Assembly: GCA_910578365.1 (NCBI GenBank) | Contig: CAJTRC010000039.1 | Span: forward strand, 1-24,425 | DNA from: an uncultured Muribaculaceae bacterium | GTDB taxonomy: Bacteria; Bacteroidota; Bacteroidia; Bacteroidales; Muribaculaceae | Direction: 5' to 3' | Length of the DNA: 24,425 nucleotides | In this document: positions 1-7,123 of the stretch, piece after piece | Layout: every line of letters begins with the position of its first letter | Position numbering within the stretch: the stretch's first letter is position 1 | Position numbers and translations under genes: made by a program | Notes under the pieces: generated by a model | What the model was told of the DNA's origin: nothing | Seen by the model: the letters and a program-made list of their open reading frames with translations, nothing else | Database searches by the model: none

Positions 1-209
1 AACGGGCAGCTTGTCCTCTGGGATTAACAACACCAAACTGTACAAATAAATCAGGCGACCTTGAAAGGCCGCCCAATACTCTATGTTGTCTTTTGCTTGG
101 TTGAAAATCATAAAGTTCTTATCCCGAACTCGCGTTATTACGATGCCAGATTGGGCGAGATAGCCGATAGTGTCAACGCCGACGAGGCACAGAGGAGTGT
201 CGAAGGCGA
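1..209. other. Left edge, no assignable gene
   Basis: No gene can be assigned with confidence. On the minus strand one frame is open from about 213 to the edge and could hold the start of a protein at an ATG at 111 (MIFNQAKDNIEYWAAF...). On the plus strand one frame is open from 28 to a TAG at 211-213, ending ADEAQRSVEGD. That plus frame has an in-frame stop at 25-27 and no ATG, so it would need a TTG start near 64. Neither product is recognisable. If the plus frame were real, its stop codon would overlap the stop of the minus-strand kinase. Confidence 0.25.
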
Positions 210-1046
210 TTAGTCGTTTTTATGAAACTCTATCAGGCCCGGCATTGAATAGCGTATGACTTTGCCTACGGCAGCGCCGAAATCGTTGGCCGCACGGGTA
301 AGTATGTCGCGGAAATTCACTGCCACTGAGCCTACAAAGTTTATCGGATACGATTTATAGTCGTAGGCTATGATATTGCGGCAGAAAAAGCGGCTGAAAG
401 CATCGTACACCAGGTCGTGTACGTACTGCTCGTGTACGTGCTGCATCAGAAAAGTGGCGTAGCGGGCCAGGGCGCGGTTGGGCAGCGAGTTGGTGTACAC
501 ATCGTCCATAAGCAGGTTGTGGCTTACGTTGAAGTGTTCGTAGAATTCATCGGTCAGGGCTGTCGGAGCCAGTCCCTTGAGGACATCGGCCACAAGTATT
601 TTGCCCATATACGCCCCCGAGCCTTCGTCGCCCAGGATAAAGCCGAGCGGGCTTACGTTCTTGATTATTTCCTCACCATCGTAAAAGCATGAGTTCGAAC
701 CGGTGCCTATGATGCATGCCAAGCCGGGCTCGCGCACAAGCAGGCCGCGGGCGGCTCCCAGAAGGTCGCTCTGAACTGTCACCGGAGTTTTGAACTGAGC
801 TACCAGCGACGACTCGATAATCTTGCATTTTTCGGTAGTGGCGCAACCGGCGCCGTAGAAGTACACATGGTCCCAGCGGCGGCGGAAAAAGGCCTCCGGC
901 AATTCAAGGCGGATGCTGTGCGAAATTTCGCGTCGCGACTGAAAGTATGGGTTCAGACCGGTGGTAAAGGCGTGTTCGACAATGCGGTCACCATCAACGA
1001 GTGACCATTCGGTGCGTGTACTGCTGCTTTCTGCGATGATTTTCAT
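210..1046 (-). CDS. BadF/BadG-type N-acetylglucosamine kinase-like protein
   Basis: Probable cytoplasmic sugar kinase of the BadF/BadG/BcrA/BcrD ATPase family (ASKHA fold), the group that contains N-acetylglucosamine kinases. The sequence shows an N-terminal phosphate-1 loop (AESSSTRTEW, residues 5-14), a candidate catalytic Asp in QSDLLGAARG (D94), the phosphate-2 motif IIGTGSNS (112-119) and LGDEGSGAYMG (138-148). The length of 278 residues suits the family. The phosphate-1 loop usually starts with Asp (DSGSTKT in relatives); here it is Glu. An upstream GTG at 1076 is in frame, but the -7 promoter box ends only 3 nt before it, so it would lie at or before the expected transcription start; I therefore chose the ATG at 1046. 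The gene appears to be a single transcription unit. The substrate is inferred; glucosamine or N-acetylglucosamine is most likely. Confidence 0.85.
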   Translation of the reverse strand: MKIIAESSSTRTEWSLVDGDRIVEHAFTTGLNPYFQSRREISHSIRLELPEAFFRRRWDHVYFYGAGCATTEKCKIIESSLVAQFKTPVTVQSDLLGAARGLLVREPGLACIIGTGSNSCFYDGEEIIKNVSPLGFILGDEGSGAYMGKILVADVLKGLAPTALTDEFYEHFNVSHNLLMDDVYTNSLPNRALARYATFLMQHVHEQYVHDLVYDAFSRFFCRNIIAYDYKSYPINFVGSVAVNFRDILTRAANDFGAAVGKVIRYSMPGLIEFHKND

Positions 1047-1078
1047 TGTAACTGTCAGTGTATTGTCGGATTCCACTG

Positions 1079-1110
1079 CAAAATTAACACATTTTTTTTA
1101 CCTGGGCAAA
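1079..1110 (-). promoter_or_regulatory. Promoter of the BadF-type kinase
   Basis: Read on the minus strand: TTTG (1107-1110), a 20-nt spacer, then TAATTTTG (1079-1086), a full match to the Bacteroidota -33/-7 promoter. The start of transcription would fall near 1072, giving a leader of about 25 nt before the ATG at 1046. Confidence 0.8.
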
Positions 1111-1213
1111 TTAGAGCATAATGATATTATTTGCTGATGAAAATGAATATGTGTCGGATGCCGTTAGCCGTTAGAGTGTATTACACGGCGGAGATTGAAG
1201 TGGTCTGCACTCA

Positions 1214-2764
1214 CTACAGTCCGAAGCAGGCGGTTACGGCTCTGCGTATCTCGTCGGCTTCGGCGCTTTTGCCGCGCAGAATCTCGAGTATCACCGAAAT
1301 ATACTGGTCTTTGCCCGACAGGCCGCACATACCGGCCACGTTGCTGGCAGGAATCATGGATTTCTGGTTGTACACCCGCAGCACGCTGCGGTAATCGCTT
1401 TCGTTGAGGTAGCGCTTGAACTCGCGGCAGAAGTTTTCGTACAGTCCACGCGGATTTATCTCGCGTTTAAGAGCGTCCATGTGGCTTTCGAGCTGGCCTA
1501 TGTTTGTAAATCGGCCGTCGATGCGGTACTCCACAGTCTGTTTTACCCGGTGCCGCGTGTGCTGCAAGGCCTGTTTGTGAAGATCGGTCTTGAACTGGAG
1601 GAGTATGCTGTGTTTTACTTTGGCAAAAACTTTGTCGGGATTGTGTTTGCAGTAGCGGGCTACCGCGCGGACAATCTCCTCGAGCATGAGTATGTTTTCG
1701 ATTTCGGCAACATCCGGCACCATCACGCGCTTGCGTCGCAGGTATGCCACTTCGCGTTCGTCGCGTCGGTCGCGGTCTACAATTCCAACGGCATCGTTGT
1801 GGTGCATGGCGTTGAGGTCGTTGAATGTGCGGGTGGCCTCGATTACTTTGTTGCAGCTGCCCAGCGACTTTACGCTATAGTCCTGGAATATAAGTGGATA
1901 TAGCTTGGAGTCGATGCTATGTACGCCGTCGCCCTCGATAAACATCACCGGCTTGCGGGCACCGATAAGAGCCCGGTACATGTCGTCGGTCAGAGGCGAG
2001 TCGGGCGGCAGCAGCATGTAGTCCCATTTCTGCAGCGCGGCATCGTAGTCGCGCACCCATATTACCTGTGCTCCCGCGCGGGTCGAGGCAAATTCCAGGT
2101 CGTGAGTGGTGTAGGCGAAGCGGCAGTCGGGGCGCAGCATTTCGAGGCGGTTCCACAGCGACTGAATCATAGACGGATGCAGGAATATTTCGGGCGAGTC
2201 GACAATAATCATACTGTCGGCGGGCGCATAGAGTATGGCGCCGGCATAGAAGAGAACGGCGCGTTCGCCGTCGCTGAGCCGCACGGCCGAGTAAGCGCTG
2301 TTGTCGAGGCCACGGGCGAACAGCACCTTTCCGCTTTCGATAAGCACACGGTTGCCCGGAAACACCTCCTGCCACAGGCTGATAACGCGGTCGAGGCGGG
2401 TGGAGCGCAGGCGGGTCCGGTCGGGGTGTTCGGCCAAAGCCAGTTTGTAGCCTATCAGGTTCACCATCTCGTCGTGCATCAGCATGGCGAGAACGCGTTC
2501 GAACTGGCTACCGTCCTGGTCCTGCAGGCCGTACTGCTCGAATATGGTATCGACCGACGGAGCCGTGCTCTGGCGTCGTTTGCCGTACAGAGCCTCAAGG
2601 GCCGAAATGCGGAATGCTTTTTGGCCCAGGTCGTCGATAAGACGGTTTGCGAATCGTGATTTTCCGGAGCCGTTTGCACCTATTATTACAATCTGCCGAA
2701 TTTCGGGAGCTATGAAGGCTTCGGTACCGTCGGAGCGCAGCGGGAGAGAGATTCTATCGGACAT
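1214..2764 (-). CDS. Fused ABC-type ATPase and TOPRIM/DUF4435 protein, possible anti-phage effector
   Basis: A 516-residue protein with two parts. Residues 20-250 form an ABC-like (AAA_15/AAA_21) ATPase: Walker A GANGSGKS (29-36), signature LSDGER (163-168), Walker B MIIVDSPE (185-192) and the H-loop TTHD (219-222). From about 268 a DUF4435 TOPRIM-like domain follows, with an acidic first motif FIEGDG (E277), GIVDRDR (D330, D332) and the family motif EIENIL (354-359). The ATPase plus DUF4435 pair is the architecture of the PARIS defence proteins AriA and AriB, and of OLD-like nucleases; fused versions are known. The residue after the Walker B Asp is Ser instead of the usual Glu. The start lies 4 nt after the stop of the upstream lipoprotein gene, so the two are very probably one mRNA. 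The domain calls are secure. The defence role is inference, because such proteins also occur as unstudied chromosomal genes. Confidence 0.85.
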   Translation of the reverse strand: MSDRISLPLRSDGTEAFIAPEIRQIVIIGANGSGKSRFANRLIDDLGQKAFRISALEALYGKRRQSTAPSVDTIFEQYGLQDQDGSQFERVLAMLMHDEMVNLIGYKLALAEHPDRTRLRSTRLDRVISLWQEVFPGNRVLIESGKVLFARGLDNSAYSAVRLSDGERAVLFYAGAILYAPADSMIIVDSPEIFLHPSMIQSLWNRLEMLRPDCRFAYTTHDLEFASTRAGAQVIWVRDYDAALQKWDYMLLPPDSPLTDDMYRALIGARKPVMFIEGDGVHSIDSKLYPLIFQDYSVKSLGSCNKVIEATRTFNDLNAMHHNDAVGIVDRDRRDEREVAYLRRKRVMVPDVAEIENILMLEEIVRAVARYCKHNPDKVFAKVKHSILLQFKTDLHKQALQHTRHRVKQTVEYRIDGRFTNIGQLESHMDALKREINPRGLYENFCREFKRYLNESDYRSVLRVYNQKSMIPASNVAGMCGLSGKDQYISVILEILRGKSAEADEIRRAVTACFGL

Positions 2765-2768
2765 TGGT

Positions 2769-3218
2769 CTACAGGGGGAATGGAGTGAAAGTTAGATTGT
2801 CGAGCGGTCCTCTGCCCGGGGCTGTGTAGATTTCCATATCGGGATAAGTGCCGGTGTAGGGGTCGTACTGGTCCCACCAGCGGAAGGTCCATACCGAGTT
2901 CATGGAATATCCGTAATAGCTGAGGTATATACGTCCGAGGTCGTAGTTTACCGAGTATGTGCCTTCGTAGGTTTCAAGGCCCGGAATGGCATTGCCGTCG
3001 GGGTCGCACGGCGATATAAGAAATTCGCCGTTCCAGTAGAAGTCAATCACCCACAGGTCGTTATATGCTCCCGCATGCGCGTAGGCAGCGAAAGCGCGCC
3101 CAGCGAACCAGCTGCTTTCGCCATAGTACGGTTCGTCGTTGTCGCAGCTTTGCAGTGTAAGCATCAGTGTGGCTGTGAGCATAACGAGCCACAGCGATTT
3201 CGGATTAGTCTGTTTCAT
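2769..3218 (-). CDS. Small lipoprotein, unknown function, operon with ATPase-TOPRIM
   Basis: A 149-residue protein not recognised as a known family. The first 25 residues are a lipoprotein signal: basic start, hydrophobic stretch, lipobox LQSC with C25 as the acylated residue. The mature protein begins CDNDEP; an acidic stretch right after the Cys resembles the lipoprotein export signal that sends Bacteroidota lipoproteins to the cell surface. The rest is rich in Tyr, Trp, Asp and Gly (for example TYEGTYSVNYDLGRIYLSYY), suggesting a small beta fold. It is the first gene of a two-gene operon with the ATPase-TOPRIM protein. The ATG at 3218 sits 5 nt after the -7 box, so the mRNA probably has almost no leader. 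Confidence 0.8.
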   Translation of the reverse strand: MKQTNPKSLWLVMLTATLMLTLQSCDNDEPYYGESSWFAGRAFAAYAHAGAYNDLWVIDFYWNGEFLISPCDPDGNAIPGLETYEGTYSVNYDLGRIYLSYYGYSMNSVWTFRWWDQYDPYTGTYPDMEIYTAPGRGPLDNLTFTPFPL

Positions 3219-3223
3219 ATTGG

Positions 3224-3255
3224 CAAATGTAGTGAATTAATGTTATTCCAACAAA
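3224..3255 (-). promoter_or_regulatory. Promoter of the lipoprotein/ATPase-TOPRIM operon
   Basis: Minus strand: TTTG (3252-3255), 20-nt spacer, TACATTTG (3224-3231), then CCAAT and the ATG at 3218. It fits the Bacteroidota consensus and implies a leaderless or near-leaderless transcript. Confidence 0.75.
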
Positions 3256-3283
3256 TAATTCGCCGGTTTTGTGCGAAACTATA

Positions 3284-3724
3284 CTAATCCTCGTCGTCCT
3301 CGTCGTCGAAATCGAAGTCGAAGTCCCAGCCGTCGGATATGTCGGAGGTGAATTTGCTCAGTTCGCGGCCCTCGCGCTTGGTGGGACGTCCGAGTCCCTT
3401 CCGTCTGTCGATGAATCCGGATATCTTCACAACTTCGAGCAGGTCGAGCTGGCTCTGCGGAGTTATATTTTCCATGTACTCCGGCACCAGTCTGGCCCCG
3501 AGTCGGTTTTCGGTAAGCGCCAGAACGCGGAAGGAGTATGTCACCGGTGGCTTGCGCACATTAACCACATCGCCCACCTTTATGGTTCGCGAGGGTTTGA
3601 TTGGCGTCGAATTGTCGACACCTACGCTTACACGGCCTTTTTTGCAGGCTTCGGTAGCTATGGTGCGGGTCTTGAACACGCGCACGGCCCATAGCCATTT
3701 GTCGATTCTTACTTCTGTTGGCAT
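3284..3724 (-). CDS. hslR: S4-domain RNA-binding protein, Hsp15-like
   Basis: A 146-residue cytoplasmic protein of the Hsp15/HslR family, which binds free 50S subunits carrying a stalled nascent chain and helps recycle them. An S4 RNA-binding domain covers about residues 5-65 (RIDKWLWAVRVFKTRTIATE, then KKGRVSV and VGDVVNVRK). A basic stretch DRRKGLGRPTKREGR (106-120) follows, and the C-terminus is a strongly acidic tail alternating Phe and Asp and ending DDEDDED. I used the ATG at 3724; the longer open frame to 3826 lies inside the glycosyltransferase gene and has no family similarity. The gene overlaps the end of that upstream gene by 16 nt and is probably the last gene of the rplY-pth-glycosyltransferase operon. 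The family is clear; the symbol is assigned by similarity. Confidence 0.85.
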   Translation of the reverse strand: MPTEVRIDKWLWAVRVFKTRTIATEACKKGRVSVGVDNSTPIKPSRTIKVGDVVNVRKPPVTYSFRVLALTENRLGARLVPEYMENITPQSQLDLLEVVKISGFIDRRKGLGRPTKREGRELSKFTSDISDGWDFDFDFDDEDDED

Positions 3725-4512
3725 TGTCTTATTCCTTGTACGGCTACAATCTCGCCGCGGCTTAATTTGTCGTTCATATATTGGTAAGCCTCCGGCAGAT
3801 GCGGGTTTACTTTCTCGCGATGCCAAAGATGGCGCACCAGTCCGCTGCGGAAGAGCTTGAATGTCTTTACTCCATTGGCTTGCAAACGCAATTCCAAGTC
3901 AGTATCCTCGCAGCCCCAGCCTTCGAAATGGAGGTCGTAGCCGTTGATTGCCAGCAGGTCGCTGCGCCAGAACGACATATTTGCGCCAAGACCTGTGCCG
4001 GATGAACGATAGCGGTGCGACAGACCTACTGTCAGCAGTCGGGGCAGTCGAATGGCTTTCTCGCGGTCTTTGAGCAGCGAGGTCGACAGGGGCCAGTACC
4101 AGCGGCAGTAGTGTCGTCGGCTTCGTATACGCTCGGAAGCGGTGTGGTTCAGCCTCAGACGCGATCCTTTGATATAATGTCCGGGCAGGGCGGTGGCGCA
4201 GTGGTCGGCAATAAAATGGCGCGAGAGGATTACATCGCCGTCAATCTGGATGATATAATCGCAAGAGCTGTGGGCTATACATTTGTTGCGCATCATGGCA
4301 AGGCGGAAGCCCTCGTCGGGTTGCCACAGATGCACTACCGGCACCGGGCAACGCTTAGCAAAGTCCTCAATCAGCATGGCGGTGTCATCGGTGGAGCCGT
4401 CGTCGCCGATTATGATTTCGTCGGGTATACGGGTCTGCTGGAGCACCGAGTCGAGGCATACGGCCAGAGTAGCACTGCTGTTGTAGGTAGATATGATGAG
4501 CGAAACTGTCAT
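3709..4512 (-). CDS. Family 2 glycosyltransferase
   Basis: A 267-residue cytoplasmic GT-A fold glycosyltransferase. Visible are the nucleotide-sugar binding start VSLIISTYNSSATL (3-16), IIIGDDGSTDDT (33-44), the metal-binding DGD (91-93) within YIIQIDGDVILS, and the acceptor-side segment FEGWGCEDTDLELRL (196-210), characteristic of the C-terminal galactosyltransferase-type module (Glyco_transf_7C). It probably adds a sugar to a surface polysaccharide or other glycan; donor and acceptor cannot be read from the sequence. The start overlaps the pth stop by 4 nt (ATGA), and its end overlaps hslR, so it is translated as part of a ribosome-related operon. That placement is seen, but its reason is unknown. 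Confidence 0.9.
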   Translation of the reverse strand: MTVSLIISTYNSSATLAVCLDSVLQQTRIPDEIIIGDDGSTDDTAMLIEDFAKRCPVPVVHLWQPDEGFRLAMMRNKCIAHSSCDYIIQIDGDVILSRHFIADHCATALPGHYIKGSRLRLNHTASERIRSRRHYCRWYWPLSTSLLKDREKAIRLPRLLTVGLSHRYRSSGTGLGANMSFWRSDLLAINGYDLHFEGWGCEDTDLELRLQANGVKTFKLFRSGLVRHLWHREKVNPHLPEAYQYMNDKLSRGEIVAVQGIRQCQQK

Positions 4513-5072
4513 TTGTTGTTGAATTTACACATAGCGTTGCCAATACCTGCGAGCACAAATTCTTTCATTGCGTCAATGGCATGGCCTATGCGTACGGGCA
4601 TCTGCTGCCGCTGATCGAGGGTGAAGTTGCCCAGTACATAGTCAACCTGGCAGCCTCGGGCGTAGTCGTTGCCAATGCCGAAACGCAGGCGCGGATATGC
4701 CTGGGTGCCGAGCATCTGCGCTATATTTTTGAGTCCGTTGTGCCCGGCGTCGCTGCCCGACGGCTTGAGCCTTATGGCTCCGAAAGGCAGGGCTATGTCG
4801 TCGACCAGCACCAGGATATGGTCAGTGGCGATGCCTTCTTTTTCTTTCCAGTATCTTACGGCATTGCCGCTGAGGTTCATGTATGTGGAGGGTTTGAGCA
4901 AAACCAGCTGTTTGTTTTTCAGACGCATACGTGCCACGTCGCCATAACGCTCGGTGCTAAAAGAAATATTGGATGCCTCGGCTAAGGCATCCAATATCAT
5001 AAACCCGATGTTATGGCGGGTGTTGCGGTATTCGTCACCGATATTGCCCAAGCCCACAATAAGGTATTTCAT
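4509..5072 (-). CDS. pth: Peptidyl-tRNA hydrolase
   Basis: Releases tRNA from peptidyl-tRNA that has dropped off the ribosome. The 187 residues begin MKYLIVGLGNIGDEYRNTRH, giving N10 and the catalytic His H20 at the positions known from the E. coli enzyme. Further family motifs are KPSTYMNLSG (60-69), VDDIALP (90-96) and GSDAGHNGLKNI (106-117). The open frame continues upstream to 5174, but that part overlaps rplY and is Pro/Ser/His rich, unlike Pth; the ATG at 5072 gives the standard N-terminus. It lies 31 nt downstream of rplY, a common pairing, and overlaps the following glycosyltransferase by 4 nt. Confidence 0.97.
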   Translation of the reverse strand: MKYLIVGLGNIGDEYRNTRHNIGFMILDALAEASNISFSTERYGDVARMRLKNKQLVLLKPSTYMNLSGNAVRYWKEKEGIATDHILVLVDDIALPFGAIRLKPSGSDAGHNGLKNIAQMLGTQAYPRLRFGIGNDYARGCQVDYVLGNFTLDQRQQMPVRIGHAIDAMKEFVLAGIGNAMCKFNNK

Positions 5073-5103
5073 AATTGCGGAGCTTTGGAGGTAATGATGG
5101 TGA

Positions 5104-5763
5104 TTACTTGCCGGCGGCGGCAGCAGCTGCAGCGGCACCACGGGCGGCGCGGGTGAGCTGAACGGCGCAGACAACAGCGTTCTTGGCGTTTACGAGTTCG
5201 AGATTGTCGAAGTTCAGTTCGCCTACCTGCAGAGTCTTGCCCAGGCCGAGGTTGTCAACGTTGATAACGAGGCGTTCGGGCACGTCGGTATAGATGGCTT
5301 TTACCTTGAGTTTCTTCATCGAGAGTGCGAGCTTACCACCGGCTTTTACACCTTCGGCGTGGCCTTCGAGTTTTACGGGAACTTCGATTACCACGGGTTT
5401 ATTGTCGTTTACTTCGAGGAAGTCGAGGTGAAGAACTGCATCTTTTACGGGGTGGAACTGAATGTCCTTGAGCACGGCCATACGCTTCTGACCGTTGAAG
5501 TCGAGTTCTACAGCAAAGATGTCGGGGGTATAGATGAGCTTGCGTACATCTTCGTTGCTTACTACGAGGTCGGTAGTGATAAGGCCTTTACCGTTACCGA
5601 TTTCAACCAGCTTTTCGCCGGCTTTGAGTTCGCCGTTGAAGGGGAGGTCGAATACTTCGCCGCCGTTGAGCACTACGGGAATTTTACCGTCTTTGCGGAG
5701 AGCCTTGGTGGCTTTCTTGCCGAGGTCGGTACGGGGCTCGGCTGCGAGTTGGAAAGTTTTCAT
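5104..5763 (-). CDS. rplY: 50S ribosomal protein L25, long (Ctc/TL5) form
   Basis: A 219-residue large-subunit protein that binds 5S rRNA. The N-terminal L25 domain spans about residues 1-90 (starting MKTFQLAAEPRTDLGKKATK) and the C-terminal TL5/Ctc beta domain about 95-190 (containing VIEVPVKLEGHAEGVKAGGKL). The protein ends in an Ala-rich tail of eight successive Ala residues and GK, a low-complexity extension often seen in this family. It is the first gene of the rplY-pth-glycosyltransferase-hslR operon, behind a clear promoter and a leader of about 80 nt. No L25 autoregulatory structure could be recognised in that leader. Confidence 0.97.
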   Translation of the reverse strand: MKTFQLAAEPRTDLGKKATKALRKDGKIPVVLNGGEVFDLPFNGELKAGEKLVEIGNGKGLITTDLVVSNEDVRKLIYTPDIFAVELDFNGQKRMAVLKDIQFHPVKDAVLHLDFLEVNDNKPVVIEVPVKLEGHAEGVKAGGKLALSMKKLKVKAIYTDVPERLVINVDNLGLGKTLQVGELNFDNLELVNAKNAVVCAVQLTRAARGAAAAAAAAGK

Positions 5764-5848
5764 TGCTTTTTCCTGATTTAAAATGTGTTACTCAAAATTA
5801 AGTTTGCTCTTAATTTCCCATCACACGCGGGATTTCATAAAGCGACTG

Positions 5849-5880
5849 CAAAGTTAGCGATTTTTTTTCACTCTGCCAAA
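5849..5880 (-). promoter_or_regulatory. Promoter of the rplY-pth operon
   Basis: Minus strand: TTTG (5877-5880), a 20-nt spacer containing an A8 run, then TAACTTTG (5849-5856). A full Bacteroidota promoter match, about 85 nt before the rplY start. Confidence 0.8.
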
Positions 5881-5888
5881 TGTTTTTT

Positions 5889-5920
5889 GTAGAGTCAACA
5901 AGCTGTAGAGTCAACAAGCG
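5889..5920. repeat. Two-copy 16-bp tandem repeat
   Basis: GTAGAGTCAACAAGCT (5889-5904) is followed directly by GTAGAGTCAACAAGCG (5905-5920), identical except for the last base. It lies just downstream of the PagL-like gene and upstream of the rplY promoter. It looks like a small slippage duplication; no function is evident. Confidence 0.85.
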
Positions 5921-5926
5921 GGGCGG

Positions 5927-7123
5927 CTACAGCCGTATGCCGAGGCCGAGCATAAGGTTCTGCGGTGTCTTGAATTCGCCCAAGCGGTAGCCCACATTAA
6001 GAAATATGCCGCGCCACACAAAGGCTTTGAGCGTCAGCGACTGGTAGAAGCGCTTATTGCCTGCTGGCTTTATAAAGTCGTAGCCCAGGCCGGCGTTGAC
6101 ACTGAATATGGGCATTGTGAGTTCGGCATGGGCCGAGATACCTGCGCTGAGCTGGCTGCCGAACGAGGGGCGGTAGAAAAACATATTGTCGCCGTAAGCA
6201 CCTTCCACCCGGTTTGAATCCAGGTTGGCGCCTTCGTCCCACTGCAGGTCGAGCGAGGGGCCTACGGCTACCCAACGGTTGAGGTGTCGCAGGGGTGAGA
6301 ACTGCAGCCCTGTCACGGCGAAATGTCCGGGCACCAGTTCCTGAGAGTTGCCGGTGCCGATAACGCACTTTCGCCATGCTCCGTAGCCGACTATATCGTA
6401 TGACCAGCGGCCCCGGTCGGCCTCGCGGCTAAGTTGTTCCGGTGCCTGTGGCTCGCTTTGGCAGCCGCCAAGAGAATATACAATGCCGAGGCTTACTCCC
6501 AGAGTGTTTACTCCGGCATTGGGCCACTCGGTGTTGCCGTTGGAGAAGTGGCGGCCGCCCATGCTGAGTCTAAGTGTGGTACTTTCGGCCACACGGTAGT
6601 TCAGAGTCAGATTCAGCCCTATATGGGCGGTTGTGGATGTAGATAGCGCCACATTGTCGGGCATGGTTACTTCATTGTAATGTTTCCAGCCGAAGGCGGC
6701 GCCGAATTGCCATTCGTATCCCAGCCATAAGCGCTGTGCCAAGTGAGCAATAGGCGCTCCCTGAAATACAAATGCCGACACCGGTCGTCCCAGAATATTG
6801 TAGCGGTTGTTAAGGTCGGCGCTTATGGCTACACCCTGGTACAGACCGTGATAGAGCATGCCTTGACGGCTGTAGGGGTCGAAGCGCAGTTCCAGGCGCA
6901 AACCGGGGGTGAAGACCGTGCCGCCGCGCTGTTGGTAGATGTTGTTACCGTCCAGATAGTTGTTGGTAGGCATCAACACAGAAAATCCGGCATCAATGCC
7001 GAGTCCGGTGTGCAGGGGGCGCGCAAAGCCGTCAGGAATGGAGTCGGCGGCCGCATGGGCCTGCATGCCCGCTCCGATGGTTGCGGCGGCTACTGCGGCA
7101 GACAGTCTAAATAATTTCAACAT
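5927..7123 (-). CDS. PagL-like outer-membrane beta-barrel (acyloxyacyl hydrolase family)
   Basis: A 398-residue secreted protein with a signal peptide (about 1-25, cleavage after AHA) and alternating aromatic/hydrophobic strands typical of an outer-membrane barrel. Residues 191-206 (RHFSNGNTEWPNAGVN) match, position by position, the active-site segment of the lipid A 3-O-deacylase PagL: His (H192), x, Ser (S194), Asn, then PNxG. The acid that completes the triad in PagL (Glu, 14 residues after the His) is Asn here (N206). After a linker (221-240) a second beta-rich half begins and ends in a strand terminating GLGIRL. PagL itself has only about 150 mature residues, so this is much larger. It overlaps the upstream lipoprotein gene by 17 nt. 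Lipid A deacylation is possible but unproven given the Asn. Confidence 0.75.
   Translation of the reverse strand: MLKLFRLSAAVAAATIGAGMQAHAAADSIPDGFARPLHTGLGIDAGFSVLMPTNNYLDGNNIYQQRGGTVFTPGLRLELRFDPYSRQGMLYHGLYQGVAISADLNNRYNILGRPVSAFVFQGAPIAHLAQRLWLGYEWQFGAAFGWKHYNEVTMPDNVALSTSTTAHIGLNLTLNYRVAESTTLRLSMGGRHFSNGNTEWPNAGVNTLGVSLGIVYSLGGCQSEPQAPEQLSREADRGRWSYDIVGYGAWRKCVIGTGNSQELVPGHFAVTGLQFSPLRHLNRWVAVGPSLDLQWDEGANLDSNRVEGAYGDNMFFYRPSFGSQLSAGISAHAELTMPIFSVNAGLGYDFIKPAGNKRFYQSLTLKAFVWRGIFLNVGYRLGEFKTPQNLMLGLGIRL

Noticed and set aside
28..213. Plus-strand partial gene ending at 213
   Set aside because: There is an in-frame stop at 25-27 and no ATG; an equally open minus frame exists, so neither can be called a gene.
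1047..1076. GTG start at 1076 for the BadF-type kinase
   Set aside because: The promoter -7 box ends at 1079, so this codon would lie at or before the transcription start; the ATG at 1046 gives the family N-terminus.
3725..3826. 34-residue extension of the S4-domain protein
   Set aside because: It lies wholly inside the glycosyltransferase gene and is not similar to Hsp15 proteins.
5073..5174. 34-residue N-terminal extension of Pth
   Set aside because: It overlaps the end of rplY and is low-complexity; the family begins at MKYLIVGLGN.
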